The position numbers and the translations under genes were made by a program. From Vombatus ursinus (taxonomy: Eukaryota; Chordata; Mammalia; Diprotodontia; Vombatidae), in NCBI RefSeq assembly GCF_900497805.2, contig NW_020944311.1, positions 895,071 through 959,070 on the forward strand: DNA of 64,000 nucleotides, in the 5' to 3' direction. Positions within the stretch are counted from its first letter, which is position 1, and each line of letters starts with the position of its first letter. A model generated the notes under the pieces. It did no database searches and was not told where the DNA came from. It saw only the letters and a program-made list of their open reading frames with translations. Below, one piece after another: positions 41,690 through 52,465 of this stretch.

Positions 41690-42430
41690 TCCTGTCATGC
41701 AAATGATCCTCCCAGGCCCCCTCCTTCCTGATTCTGAGGGCTGGCAGGACAGGTACCGGGTGGTTCACATCAGGCCCCATGTACCTCTTGGAACCCAGGG
41801 TCCTTTAAATATTCAGAGCACATGGCGTGGGGAGCTGCTGCCACTCACTTCTTGAAGTTCCTGTCTGACCAGCTGCTTCACCCCATCACCTGTGATCTGA
41901 CTCTGGCCTCAAGGCTCTCCTGACCTCGGTTTTGGACCCAGTCCAAGACTTCAAGGTTTGGCCTGTGGATCTCCATCCCTCCAGTCAGGGGGTGTGTCCC
42001 TGGCTTTTCTTTAGAATTTCCTGAGCCAAGTGGAAAGGGGGAGAAGCTTCCCAAGGTACTGGCTCAGCCCTGCCCCTCTGGATTGTACCTGTGGTGTTCT
42101 TTAGTTGCTAAGCCTCTGATCCCAACTTACTTGAGCTAGGCCAGCCAATGTAGGCTTGCTTCACACTGACAGCTACTTCCCCATCCTGCTATGGGTCACC
42201 TGCACCCCACCTTTTCTTGGCTCCCCATGCCCTCCAGTGTTCTTAAAACACTACTCCACCTGAACTGCATGTTAACCCTTTGGTAACCAGAAGCAATGCC
42301 AGGAGGCCTTCCTCTCTGGGCTAATGGACCCAACAGGCAACATGGATGAGCAGTCAGGCCTCATGCAGCTTTGAGGGGAAAAGACCCTTCTGATTTTGAA
42401 AGCACACGGTCAATGGGCTTCCACCATAAG
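41690..42430. other. Unassigned, GC-richer single-copy stretch
   Basis: No repeat recognised; no frame above 70 codons with recognisable content. Confidence 0.35.
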
Positions 42431-42434
42431 TATA

Positions 42435-42632
42435 TGGCATAGTAGGAAAAATCATGGATGACACGCTGGACCTGGCATCAGGGAGTCCTGAATTCAAATC
42501 CTGTCTCAGACACTAGCTATGGGAGACCATGGGCAAGTCTGTTCAACCTCCTGGGCCTCAGTTTCCCAAGGAGTTGGACTAGATGACCTCTAAGGTACCT
42601 TCCAGATCTAGAGTTAGGCTTCTATGATCCTA
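42435..42632 (+). mobile_element. MIR-related SINE
   Basis: GAATTCAAATCCTGTCTCAG, GGGCCTCAGTTTCCC and GGACTAGATGACCTCTAAGG, then CTTCTATGATCC. Confidence 0.88.
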
Positions 42633-42634
42633 AC

Positions 42635-43012
42635 TTGCCACAATCTCTCTTTTCTGCCCCATTTTATTCTTAATAATAATAACTCACATTTTATAACATT
42701 TTCAACTCAATGCTGAACTCTATTTTAGCCTTTTCCTCCACCTTGAATCCTCTTGTCACCCAGCTCTTGTTAAGGTTTTCAGGCTCACGTCTCTATAGAA
42801 CAGGTGTTCTAAGCTAAATGCCCTCTTACTACCAATGGTTTGCTCCACTTTCATCTTTTAAATTAACTTTAAAAAATGAGTACTGTATACTAGCATGGAC
42901 AATGAGAGGTACAGAGAGCAGAAGTTGGGATTATAGCCTGATTTTTGTTTTGCTAAATTAAAATGATGATCTCTTGCCACTAGAAACCAATCAGCTCAGG
43001 AACCATCTGCTA
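42635..43012. other. Unassigned stretch
   Basis: No repeat or gene recognised. Confidence 0.3.
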
Positions 43013-43014
43013 TT

Positions 43015-43185
43015 GCAGGCTGTATCCCCAGGAGACTGCATGCTTCCTTGAAAATAGGGACTCTTTTGTTGCTGCCTTTGCATCCCCAGCACTCGGCACA
43101 TAATAGGCATTTGATAATTATTTTAAAATGGAATTGAATTAAATTGATCCTCATCCCTAGTAAATGCTTAATAAATGCTTATGGA
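43015..43185 (+). mobile_element. L2 LINE 3' end
   Basis: CTGCCTTTGCATCCCCAGCA, CTCGGCACATAATAGGC, and a second end-like AGTAAATGCTTAATAAATGC. Confidence 0.8.
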
Positions 43186-43224
43186 CTTGTCTCTGAGTTT
43201 TCTGGGTTCTCTATTAAAAAGATA

Positions 43225-44325
43225 TAGCCATGATCGCTAAGATATCTAGGGAACTAGCATAAATATAGAGCCATTCCCTAATGGATGAGTAGCCAAAGGA
43301 TTCAAACAATCAGTTGTCAACCATATGAAGAAAGAGTGCTCCAAATCACCAACAAAAAGTTAAATCCAAACAGCTGTGAGGTTTCCCCTCACACACAGCA
43401 AAATGGCAAAGATGACTTACTAGTTGCATGACCCTGGACATCTTCATCTGCAAAATGGAGGAGGGGAATAGACTCTATGGTCTTTTTCCAGCTCCAAATC
43501 TATGATCCTATGATAAAGTGAGATAAATACATAAAGCACAAATGATGGGAATAGTCAATAGTGGTGGGGTTGTAGAAAGCCAGGGACACTAATAGAACAC
43601 TAATAGAACACTGTAGGACTGAGATGGGTCCAGCCATTCTGGAAAGCAATTTGGAATTATGCTAAGAAAGTGACTAAAGCGTCTGTTTTACTCAGAGATC
43701 ACTTTGCTAGGCATATATCTGAAGGATTTCAAAGGTATAAAGAATGGTCCCATATAGTCCAAAACATTTATAGTAGCACTTTTTGTAAGAGCTAAAAATT
43801 AAAAACAAAACAGATGCCCTTCAATTGGGCAATGGCTAAACAAATTGTGATGCATGAATGTGGTGGAATATTACTGTGCTATGAGAAATACTGACCATGA
43901 AGAATACAGAGACGCATGGGAAGACTGATATGAATGGAGGCAAAAAGGAAGTAGGCAGATCCAGGAAGACACCAAACAATATACATACAAACTATGGAAA
44001 ATTTACAAAATGAAACTAAATGCCATGTAATAATAATGATCAAGCTTGGTCCCAAGAAGAAAGGAGAAAATGAAACTCCCTTCCTTCTTTGCAAAAGCAG
44101 GGAGCTCTGAGCTTGGAAGATTGCGGATTCATTCTGTCAGACTCAGCTAATGCATTTGTGCGTTTTGTTGAACTGGTATTTTCTGTCTCTCTAGGGTTTT
44201 TTTTTTGTTGTTCTTTGTTACAAAGATTGGCTCTCTGGTGAAGGGAAGTAGAAGGAATCTATTTGGAAATGAAGGTGATGTAAAAACAAAAGATACTCAT
44301 AAACATTTTTTTTAAAAGAAGACAT
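43225..44325 (+). mobile_element. Old L1: ORF2 C-terminus and 3' UTR
   Basis: GCCATTCCCTAATGGATGAG, CTGTGAGGTTTCCCCTCACA, CCATTCTGGAAAGCAATTTG, TGCCCTTCAATTGGGCAATG, GGTGGAATATTACTGTGCTA and finally TTCTTTGTTACAAAGATTGG and ATGAAGGTGATGTAAAAAC. This is the full order of the L1 end from SPIDKWSKD to the 3' terminus, in an older, more diverged copy than those at 7295 and 51095. A MIR fragment interrupts it. Confidence 0.85.
43415..43515 (+). mobile_element. MIR-related SINE nested in old L1
   Basis: CTTACTAGTTGCATGACCCT, CTTCATCTGCAAAATGGAGG and CTCCAAATCTATGATCC. Confidence 0.75.
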
Positions 44326-44329
44326 GGCC

Positions 44330-44728
44330 AAAACGTCTAATGATGAAAATGAGGGTCTGCCAGGGCAATTCTGACCAGTGATATTTAGTTCTATCATATA
44401 TCTGCGAAGCTTCCAGACAGGAACGTCCTTAGAAGTAGGCAGTCACATAGAGAGAAAAGGCTGTCATCCTCCAAATATATGTCCCAGAGGTCTCCAAGTA
44501 CCTCGAATTCTCCTCATTGAAATGTTACTTTAGTTTAAAGATTCATCTTCACTGAACGCTAGATTTCAGTGCCCTAGAGGGAAGAGGGGACAGCCATCAC
44601 CAGTCATTCAAACCAAAGTGGGAATATCTCAGAGTGGGTTGCCAACTGACAACCAACTGAAAAAGAATGAGACTCCGGACATCCGGGCAACAAGTATTTA
44701 GATAAGAAAGGTTTAAAACCAGGCAGAA
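44330..44728. other. Unassigned stretch
   Basis: No repeat or gene recognised. Confidence 0.3.
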
Positions 44729-44729
44729 A

Positions 44730-44850
44730 CAGGTTGGGCAAAGGACCGCATGGTGGTAGAAAGAACTCTAGGCTTGGCATCATGAGAAACCTGGGTACAA
44801 ATCCCAGCTCCTGTAACTGTGGACGGGTTGCTTGACTTCTGGAGTTTGGG
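44730..44850 (+). mobile_element. MIR-type SINE fragment
   Basis: GGCATCATGAGAAACCTGGG, TACAAATCCCAGCTCC. Confidence 0.65.
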
Positions 44851-44884
44851 AGTTTGTGTGCCTGGAATCCCCCTCCCCATCACC

Positions 44885-45105
44885 CACTTCTTGCTAGCCA
44901 GTGGATACGGTGCTGGGCGTGGAATCAGCAAGATTCGGCAAACAGATCCTGCCTCAGCCACTTCCTAGCTGTGCGACTCCAGGCAAATCCCTTAGCCTCC
45001 TTCATCCTCAGCACATATAATTCCCAGCATGGTTGTGAGAGCCAAATGAGATAATAGATGTAACACGCTACATAAATGCCTCTTGCTATGATCATATATT
45101 ACGTC
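44885..45105 (+). mobile_element. THER1/MIR-type SINE
   Basis: CAGTGGATACGGTGCTGGGC, CTGCCTCAGCCACTTCCTAG, AGCCAAATGAGATAATAGAT, CTACATAAATGCC. Confidence 0.85.
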
Positions 45106-45264
45106 TCATTATATTGTCCTTATTCTATTATTATTCCTGTAATGATGATGATTAGAATTCCTCCTTCCACTTAAGGCTCACTTTAGATGCTCCCTCCTAT
45201 CTCAGATTCTCCCCTGCACAAAATTCAGCTGCATAAACTTCATATTGACTTATCTGTGTACGTG

Positions 45265-45362
45265 CTATTTCTCCTGCAACAAAACATAAGGCCTTTGAGG
45301 TCAGGGCCTGTTTTGGTTTTTGTCTTCATGTTCTTGGTACCTAGCACAGTGTCTGGCAAAAA
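45265..45362 (+). mobile_element. L2 LINE 3' end (terminus at 45585-45630)
   Basis: AAGGCCTTTGAGGTCAGGGC, CTAGCACAGTGTCTGGCA; the last bases (TCGATTGAATTTAATTG) follow after an inserted segment with a MIR remnant (45440-45560). Confidence 0.75.
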
Positions 45363-45639
45363 TGTAAGGAGTTTTGGTCCAGACCAAAAATGTTGGGATA
45401 TTATTTGTTCAGGGAACTCCCAACTTTTAAAATCCCTCCAACTTGTCCATAACTTCAAGTCTCAGAGTTGCCTGGGCACATGGAGGTTAGAGGAATTGCC
45501 CAGGAGCATCACAGCTATTTTGTGCCAAGGCTACCCTCTTTTCACTGTACCACACTGGCGTCTCCTCATACCTGCCTCATAAGAACTGTTTAGAAAGTGT
45601 CGATTGAATTTAATTGTTGAATTGAGGACCAGTACTGTC

Positions 45640-46910
45640 AGCATTCTCTAAATTTTGCCCTGCCCTGGTTGACCCTGGATGTAAGGGACCTGAAAGCTAA
45701 CTTCACCTACTTCAAAATGCCAAGGAGACATTTTTTTCTAGCACATGGATAGCAGATTTGCATCCATTTGGTACAGCTTTCTAACTCTTTTTGGGATCAT
45801 TTCAAACCTTCACTCAAGATCTATAGGACTGTCTCCAACTTTCATCTGCCTTCGGTCATTTCAACACAACAAGAATAGAACAAGAAAAGGACATTGGAAA
45901 ACAATATTTTGCAAGTAAGCGTCCCAAGAGCTTAGCATGATTTTACAGAATATCAAGCCCGCTGGAAAAAGCTATTCACTAAAGATGCCTAAAGCAGATA
46001 TTTCCTTCTCAGCTCACTAAACACTTCCATCCTCACAATGAGCAAAGAGGAAAGAATGAGATGATATAATTCTGATTAAAGAGATGTTTGTGCTATTCTC
46101 CGGCAGCTGGTCAGGAAGATTAGGTCTTTCTTGGCCTGTAATTGGATAATGCCAGCTTTGTTGATTTTGAAGGAGAAGGACTAATCCAGGCAGTTTACAG
46201 TGATAGCACAACTGGCAGATTGCTGGCATGGTAACTGGAGGGAAAAAAGATGCCCAGAGAGGTGGGGAAAGAGTCCTCCTCTTGTCTGTTTCTCCTGCCA
46301 ATCCCAGGAGTACAATTTTCAGGTTATCTTATTAAATACTGAGTTGCATCTTCATATGCAAATGCAAAAATCTCAAGGAAAAGTCAGCAGAGATGCCAAT
46401 AAGACTACAGATGTGCTCTGTGTCAAGTTCAAGCTGCAGGGCTGAGGTCAGGCTCCACAGAAGTAACCTTTGTACAAAGCAAAGTCCTTTGGAACAGAAA
46501 GAGTTTTCATACCTAAGATACAGAGTAATTACACTATGGCCGCATTATGTGGCAATAGATTGCAGCTCTGTAAAATGCACCCAGGAGTGGGATCGTTATT
46601 GCTAATGAAAGTGGAGATGTGCCATAATCATAACTCAAAATCCTGTTGCTGGTGTGGAACAGAGTCATGTGCTGGCTAGAAGGACAGAAGCCCTCACTTT
46701 GTCTAATGCCAAAGGAACAGGCTTTTCAACATAGGTCGTGTACTTCTTTCTCACTAAAATAATTGTGATGGATGAGCCAAGTATGAAAGAATCATTTGAG
46801 GTCAGCGTTTCTCCAAGGCAGGGATCAGAACCTTCCCAGAAGAGTCACTGGGGAGAGACAAGATGGGGTGGAGGTGAGCCCCAGAGACAGTGGACCAGCT
46901 GTTTGGCTCA
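45640..46910. promoter_or_regulatory. Repeat-free island with candidate regulatory core (about 45900-46690)
   Basis: Roughly 1.2 kb without a recognised repeat. The core has GATTAAAGAG, CCTGTAATTGGATAATGCC, CTTTGTTGATTTTG, TTATTAAATACTG and CATATGCAAATGC (octamer). Frames up to 94 codons occur on both strands without recognisable content. Regulatory role is inference. Confidence 0.3.
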
Positions 46911-46914
46911 GCCT

Positions 46915-47110
46915 AGAATCAGAAAATGCTAGCTAGAACTGGGAGGAAACCTTAGGGATAATCTAGTCCAACTTGGTTCATTTTACAGACAGAAAAATTG
47001 AGGACCTGAGAAGGGATATGACATGACAGAGATCATACAAGTAGTATGGAAGGGCCAGGACTAGGAACTGGGTCTCTTGCTTCTAAGTGTCCTTTCCACA
47101 CCACCACAGG
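46915..47110 (-). mobile_element. MIR-related SINE
   Basis: CTAGCTAGAACTGGGAGGAA, GATAATCTAGTCCAACTTGG, TTTTACAGACAGAAAAATTG and GTGTCCTTTCCACACCAC. Confidence 0.85.
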
Positions 47111-47194
47111 GACTTAGGAGATATCCTTGAAGGAAAGATGCCTATTACTGTTCTCCTACACCTTCTGCCACCCCACTTAGAAATATCATGTTAA

Positions 47195-47400
47195 GAGTTA
47201 AATAGCAACTGGCCTTTCTATGGATATTGAAGTTTGCTGAGCACTTGCCATACATTATTTTATTTGAGTCTCACAGCCAGTCTAGGAAGTAGACACTACA
47301 TGTGTTATATTATCCCATTTTACAAATGAGGAAACTGAGGCTCAGAGAGATTAAGTAACATACTTGCCCAGGATCACACAGCTAGTGTCAAAATCAGTTC
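47195..47400 (-). mobile_element. MIR-type SINE
   Basis: TGAGCACTTGCCATACATTA, CATTTTACAAATGAGGAAAC and CTTGCCCAGGATCACACAGC. Confidence 0.88.
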
Positions 47401-47401
47401 T

Positions 47402-48118
47402 TGATATAAGGACAGGTCTGACCACATCACTTCCCTGTTCAATAAACTCCAGGGGCTACCTGTTAACTACAGGTTTAAACAGAAAATCTTTTGTTTGGCT
47501 TTTAAGCCCCACACTCCTCCCCTTACCTGGGCTGCTAGGCTGCTCTATAGTGCACAGAGCACTGGGCTTGGAGTCAGGAAGACTCAGCTTCATGAGTTCA
47601 AATCCAGCCTCAGAGACACTAGCTGTGTGACCCTGGGCAAGTCACTTCACCCTGTTTGCCTCAGTTTCCTCATGTATAAAATGAGCTGGAGAAGGAAATG
47701 GAAAACTACTCCAGTTCCCTGCCCAGGAAACCCTAACTGGGGTCATGAAGAGACAGACACGACTGAAACAACTGAGCAAAACTTAGTCACCTTCTACCTT
47801 TCCAGTTTTCTCGTACACCTTACTCCCCTTTGCACACTCTTCAATCCACTGACCCCTATTCCTCACAAAACGACTCTTCATCTCCCAACTCTGGATATTT
47901 TCACTTTCTTAAAACACACGCAGCACTTCCTTCAAGGGTCAGGGCGGGTGTCACCTCCTGCAGGAAGCCTTTCCTGATCCCCCCACCTTATAAGGGCTCT
48001 CTATGTCCTCAAATGATCATGTCTGCACTTATCTGCTTACTCATTTTATTTCCTCTTCCTGTCTCCCCCAGAAGAATGTAAGCCCCTTGAAGGCAGGCAC
48101 AGTAATTCTTGGTATCAT
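47402..48118 (+). mobile_element. L2 LINE 3' third, split by MAR1
   Basis: GTCTGACCACATCACTTCCC, AATAAACTCCAGGGGCTACC and TTTGTTTGGCTTTTAAGCCC (to 47537), then TTTCCAGTTTTCTCGTACAC, GAAGCCTTTCCTGATCCCCC and GAATGTAAGCCCCTTGAAGG. Matches the L2 ORF2 end and 3' UTR in order. Degraded. Confidence 0.9.
47538..47785 (+). mobile_element. MAR1-type SINE nested in L2
   Basis: AGTGCACAGAGCACTGGGCT, CTGTGTGACCCTGGGCAAG, GAGCTGGAGAAGGAAATGG, CTGGGGTCATGAAGAGACAG and ACGACTGAAACAACTGAGC. Confidence 0.95.
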
Positions 48119-48119
48119 T

Positions 48120-48498
48120 TGCAATCTATCACAGTGGTTTATTTCACAGAACCAAATTCAGCCCATCTGTTCACACAGATATGGCCTAGATGTGCAGGCG
48201 TTTTGTTTTGTTCAAGCTTTCTGTTTGTTGGCAAGAAGGGTTTTGCAGGGGGGCAGGGCAGGGAAAGGAGCTGAGAGACAGGGAGATGACTGTGAAGACT
48301 GCCACTGAATAGCCCTGTTTCAAAATTTAACTGTGTACTATTTAAATATTCTTTTAAAAAGAACTTTGTGGGGAAAGGGGAATACGTTCTCTTTTTGAAA
48401 GCAAATAGTCTGTGGCAAAAGTAGGGTGGAGCGAGGAGGAAGTGGTAGTGAGGAGACATTCAGGGAGCCTGCTGGAATAGTAAAGAACCTAGCTCTAT
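48120..48498. other. Unassigned stretch
   Basis: No repeat or gene recognised; GGGGGGCAGGGCAGGG near 48250 is G-rich. Confidence 0.3.
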
Positions 48499-48499
48499 A

Positions 48500-48965
48500 T
48501 AGCTCTCATCACCTAGACCATTTTTTGAGCCTGAGAGCAGGACTTTACCTTTAGCTCTGTTCAATTTCATAGTGTGGATTTCAGTTTGTCATTCCAATCA
48601 ATTGGGATTACTCTGGATCAGTATTCTGTCATCTCTTAGACTAGCTAACCTGCCCGGTTTAGTGGCATCTGCAAATTCTCTAGGCATGTGTCCTAGGTCT
48701 TTATCCAAGTCAGTAACAAAAATATTGATCTAGATGTCATCTTCAGACATGCCCGGCGGGGAGCTCCCAAGTTTAGACACAGCTGTTCATCAGCCCACAC
48801 TTCACCATCTTGTCCATATAGCTGGCAGGGCCTTAGAGGGCATTTAGTTGAAACCTTTTGTTTTAAAGATGGTACATACAGATATACACAATTAACTAAA
48901 TGCTTTGATCAAATTAAAATCCACCATATCTATGGAGTACATTTAACCCTCTCTCTCAACAGATA
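48500..48965 (-). mobile_element. CR1/L3 LINE reverse-transcriptase region
   Basis: Plus-strand landmarks TAGTGGCATCTGCAAATTC, AGGTCTTTATCCAAGTCAGT, CACCATCTTGTCCATATAGC and AAATGCTTTGATCAAATTAA are the reverse complement of CR1-type RT blocks (FADDT, DLDKDIEGM, HDILVDKM, FSKAFD). Some internal sequence is missing. Confidence 0.7.
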
Positions 48966-49084
48966 TTTCAATAGCTCTGTGATCTTGTGAATTCAGTGGT
49001 GCAGATTGCAACCTGTCCACCCTTTCTTATCCTGAGTGACTCTTGCCCACATGCTCCTATAAATTCTCTAGAAGAGGCTCACTC

Positions 49085-49305
49085 GGTATGATGGAAACCT
49101 CTAGTTTCTTAATGCTATTTGGCTCAGGATTCAGCTCTGACATTTATTAGCTGTGTGACTCTAGACAAGACAGCCCACCTCATTGTGCTTCAAGTTTCCA
49201 TCTGTGAAAAGCAGATAATAATACTTGCATTAACTACGTCACAAGCTTGTCGGTAGGAAAGTGATTCACAAACCTTAAAGTAGCATAGGAATATAACTAT
49301 CATCA
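49085..49305 (+). mobile_element. MIR-type SINE
   Basis: TTTATTAGCTGTGTGACTCT, CATCTGTGAAAAGCAGATAA and GTGATTCACAAACCTTAAAG. Confidence 0.75.
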
Positions 49306-49314
49306 CTTTTTTTG

Positions 49315-49609
49315 GGTTCATTGCACATCACTCCCCTTCACTCTCTATGGTCCAACCAAACCAGACAACTTGCTGGTCTCTATCCTTAAAATCCCATCTC
49401 CCACCTATGTACCTTTGCACAGACTATGCTCCTGACTTAGAATGCCATCCCTCCTTACCTCTGCCTCTTAGAATCCCTAGTTTTCTTCAACCCTCAGCTC
49501 ATGTACTGCCTCCTCCTGAGGCCTTTCCTGCTGATGCTTCTTCCAGTGCCCAAATTATCTCTTATTTATGTTTTATATTTTCCATTTACTTTTATGTGTA
49601 GATATTGTT

Positions 49610-49655
<46 letters not shown>

Positions 49656-49778
49656 TAAATACCTTAACAGCAGGAACCACAACTTACCTAAACTTCACAT
49701 TTCTCTTGCTGGTCATGGAGCTCTGCAAAGAGTAGGTGCTTAATAAATGCTTCTTCTTGGTTGGTTTGTTGAGGAAAG
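49315..49778 (+). mobile_element. L2 LINE 3' part with internal (CA)n
   Basis: CCTTTGCACAGACTATGCTC, TGAGGCCTTTCCTGCTGATG and TTAACAGCAGGAACCACAAC, then AGTAGGTGCTTAATAAATGC. A (CA)n run lies at 49611-49653. Confidence 0.88.
49611..49653. repeat. (CA)n microsatellite
   Basis: About twenty-one uninterrupted CA units within L2. Confidence 0.97.
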
Positions 49779-49779
49779 A

Positions 49780-50670
49780 GCTTTGTAATGTGAAAGTAGT
49801 TTGGAAATGTGAGTGACTTTTATCTTGGTCCTTCTTACTCATTTACTGACCTCTGTGGGCTTCTGCATTATGCAGCCTGGCTTCTGTCCCAGACCACAAA
49901 CACAAACTGCTTCTTGGAAGGGGGTGGAGGTGGGGGAAGGGAAGGTTTGTGCCCTAGTCTCCCCTCGAGGTTTCTAAAACACATTCAACCAATGTATTTC
50001 ACTTTGCTCGTTAAAAGAGCCGGAGACAGTAGTTTCCTCACATTTCCAGACCCAGAATCAGCCAGCTGCCTCCTGAGACAGCACTGGCGACTGTGTCAGC
50101 TGGCAGGCTACCAGCTCCCAAAGTGGGGGTGAGTGGGTGGGAAGGAGCCAATGCATGCCCCTTCAGCATTTTCAAGGAGAACCCTTTCTAGCTGTCCCCT
50201 GCTCCATCCCTAGCCAGTATGTACAGGCCCAGGAAAGGGGGCTGAGAAGACTGTATTTCCTAGTCTCCTGTTTAATAACCATAGACAATACCAGCATATG
50301 TTTGCCTGGGGACGTGTTCCTGCAGAGTGCTCCCTAAAGGGGACCGCTCTTGAACAAACTCTATTTCCCCTTTGCCTAGCACTGTGACACTGGAGATGTG
50401 GTCCCATTGGCTTTTGTTCCTTAGCTATAAGAGAATAAGACAAATGAAGCAAACTTTAAAGTTCCCACAATGCCAAGGAGAATAGGGCAATGGTAGTTGG
50501 TGTCTGGAATCTTTTCTTTCCTGGCCTCTCCCGGTCTCTTCTTCTGCTTCTTTTCCTGGGGCACGTGAGGATGAAATACTGCCAAAGAATAGTGCCATTG
50601 GTTCGCATGACCCATGTCCTACCTAAATTTTCTCCCTTGCACACAGGTGACACTTGATAGATGTTTACAG
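49780..50670. other. Unassigned, mostly single-copy
   Basis: A 107-codon plus frame (49809-50132) and shorter ones are not recognised. G-rich GGGGGTGGAGGTGGGGGAAG near 49920. Confidence 0.35.
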
Positions 50671-50671
50671 A

Positions 50672-50790
50672 ATTCAATGCAATTCAACAAGCATTTATTA
50701 AGTGCCTACCATGTGCAAAGCACTGTATTAGATGTTAGGGATACAAAGACAAAAAAGCAGAAGCAATAGGTATATAAGTAATTAAACTAG
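50672..50790 (-). mobile_element. L2 LINE 3' end
   Basis: CAAGCATTTATTAAGTGCCT, ACCATGTGCAAAGCACTGTA, GTTAGGGATACAAAGAC. Confidence 0.88.
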
Positions 50791-50791
50791 A

Positions 50792-50928
50792 TGTATATGT
50801 ATATATATATATATACACACACACAAATATATATATATATACACATACATATATAGTTATGTATAAACTATATATACAATATACATATATACACTATATA
50901 CATATACATATACATATATGTAACCTGG
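50792..50928. repeat. TA / TACA microsatellite
   Basis: (TA)n, ACACAC and ATACATATAC units in a compound AT-rich tract. Confidence 0.95.
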
Positions 50929-51094
50929 GCTTCTCTGGGCATGCCTAATTCTTCTAAGATGGAGATACCATTGAAGGGCTTTTGGAACACATCCAGTTTG
51001 CTTAACATAGAACCAGCTACATCCCCTCTGTGTAGGTGGGGGTAGCCTCTTTTGATTGACTGCCCGCATCTTTAAAACTGGCGAGACTGAAGAG

Positions 51095-52460
51095 CAGAAC
51101 CAAGATGGCAGAGAAAAGGCAAGAACTCACCTGAGCTCTCCCAAATTCCCCTGCAAATAACTTTAAATAAGGCCTCAAAATGAATTCTGGAGTGGCAGAA
51201 CCCACAAAAGGATAGGGTGAAACAATTTCCCAGCCCAAGACAACTTGGAAAGTCAATAGGAAAAGTCTGTTGCACCGGGGTGATAGTTCAGTGCAGTCCA
51301 GCACAAGCAACTCTTCAGCAAGCCAGTAGCAGGTCTTGGGGGCTACTGAATTAGTAGTAGCAGCAATTTCAGGAGCTCTCAGGCCACAGTAAGGGGGGTC
51401 GGACAACTGGTCAGAAGGAAATTTCAGCGGTCCCTTTGCTGGCACTGTGTGCAGGACTCTGTTGCATTGCTCATACTCAGATTTAGTCACAGTCACAGGG
51501 CAAGGAGGAGCACTAGCGCAGTCACAGGGGAGTGGAGACCCTAGTCACAGTTCCACAGTTGAAAAGAGTGCTTGTGATCAGTCACAAACCAGAACGCAGG
51601 CCAGGAGAACAGTGACCACATCTCTCCTTAGATCGTACCACCTTGGAATAACTGAAAACTTACAGACCCCCAGGACTAGCTCTGGGAGCAGCAGCAAGAA
51701 AGGTCTGAAGCACCTGGAATCGGCCTTCTAGGAGCCAAGATGGCAGAGTAAGCAGTAAATCACCATAACTCTCCCATATTCACCTCAAAATGACCATAAA
51801 ATTGTACCCTTAAAAAACTCCTGGGAGAACCAACAAGACAGGGTGAAACTAACTTTTAGCCCAAGAAACTTGGAATATCGCAGGAAAGGCCTGTCACACG
51901 TGGATAAAAGGGGAGCACAGTCCAGGACAGGAAGCATCCCAGTGAGCCAGCAGCAAGTTCCACCTCAGCAAACCAGTGAGAGGTCCTGAGCCCCAGTGTG
52001 GTGGAGCAGGCAAATGCCGACACCGGGACCCACCCATATGCCTCAGCATAGCCAGAGGAATGGGCACACTCCAGCTCCAAAAACTGCCATGTGCTTTGGC
52101 ATAGCTCTGGGCAAATAAGCAACTTCCAATGGTCAGACCTCCATGTGCTTCAGTGTAACCCCAGGTAACCACAGAAACACCCCACTGGCCTCATTATACA
52201 CCAGACACCAGCACCAGGACCCCTGCTTAGCACCACATAAGCTGCCAGACCTCTATGGCCTCCAGCAGCACCAGCCACCTCCCACATGACCCCCTTACCA
52301 CAGTACCAGACATGAGGGCCTCATGTGGGCCTCAGGGCAACATCAGTGCAGCACCAGATAAACAGCTAGGGCCTATAGCCCCTGGCACAAGAAGCCTGAG
52401 ACAGTACCCCCCTCCACCATGGGAGCAGAGCTCAAATTTAAAAGAAAGGAAAAGGTCAAA
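51095..52460 (+). promoter_or_regulatory. Two tandem L1 5' leader units
   Basis: AAGATGGCAGAG recurs at about 51112 and 51738. Both units share CTCTCCCA-ATTC, ACTTTAAATAA/ACCATAAAATT-like, AGGGTGAAAC, TTT-AGCCCAAGA and TTGGAA-TC blocks in the same order. Unit 1 runs on to CTTAGATCGTACCACCTTGG and AACTGAAAACTTACAGACCC, normally just upstream of ORF1, before unit 2 starts. L1 5' UTRs carry the internal promoter; tandem promoter monomers are known from mouse L1. Confidence 0.6.
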
Positions 52461-52465
52461 AAAGA

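Noticed and set aside
51017-51496. 159-codon minus-strand frame
   Set aside because: Antisense of the L1 5' leader; no independent support for a protein.
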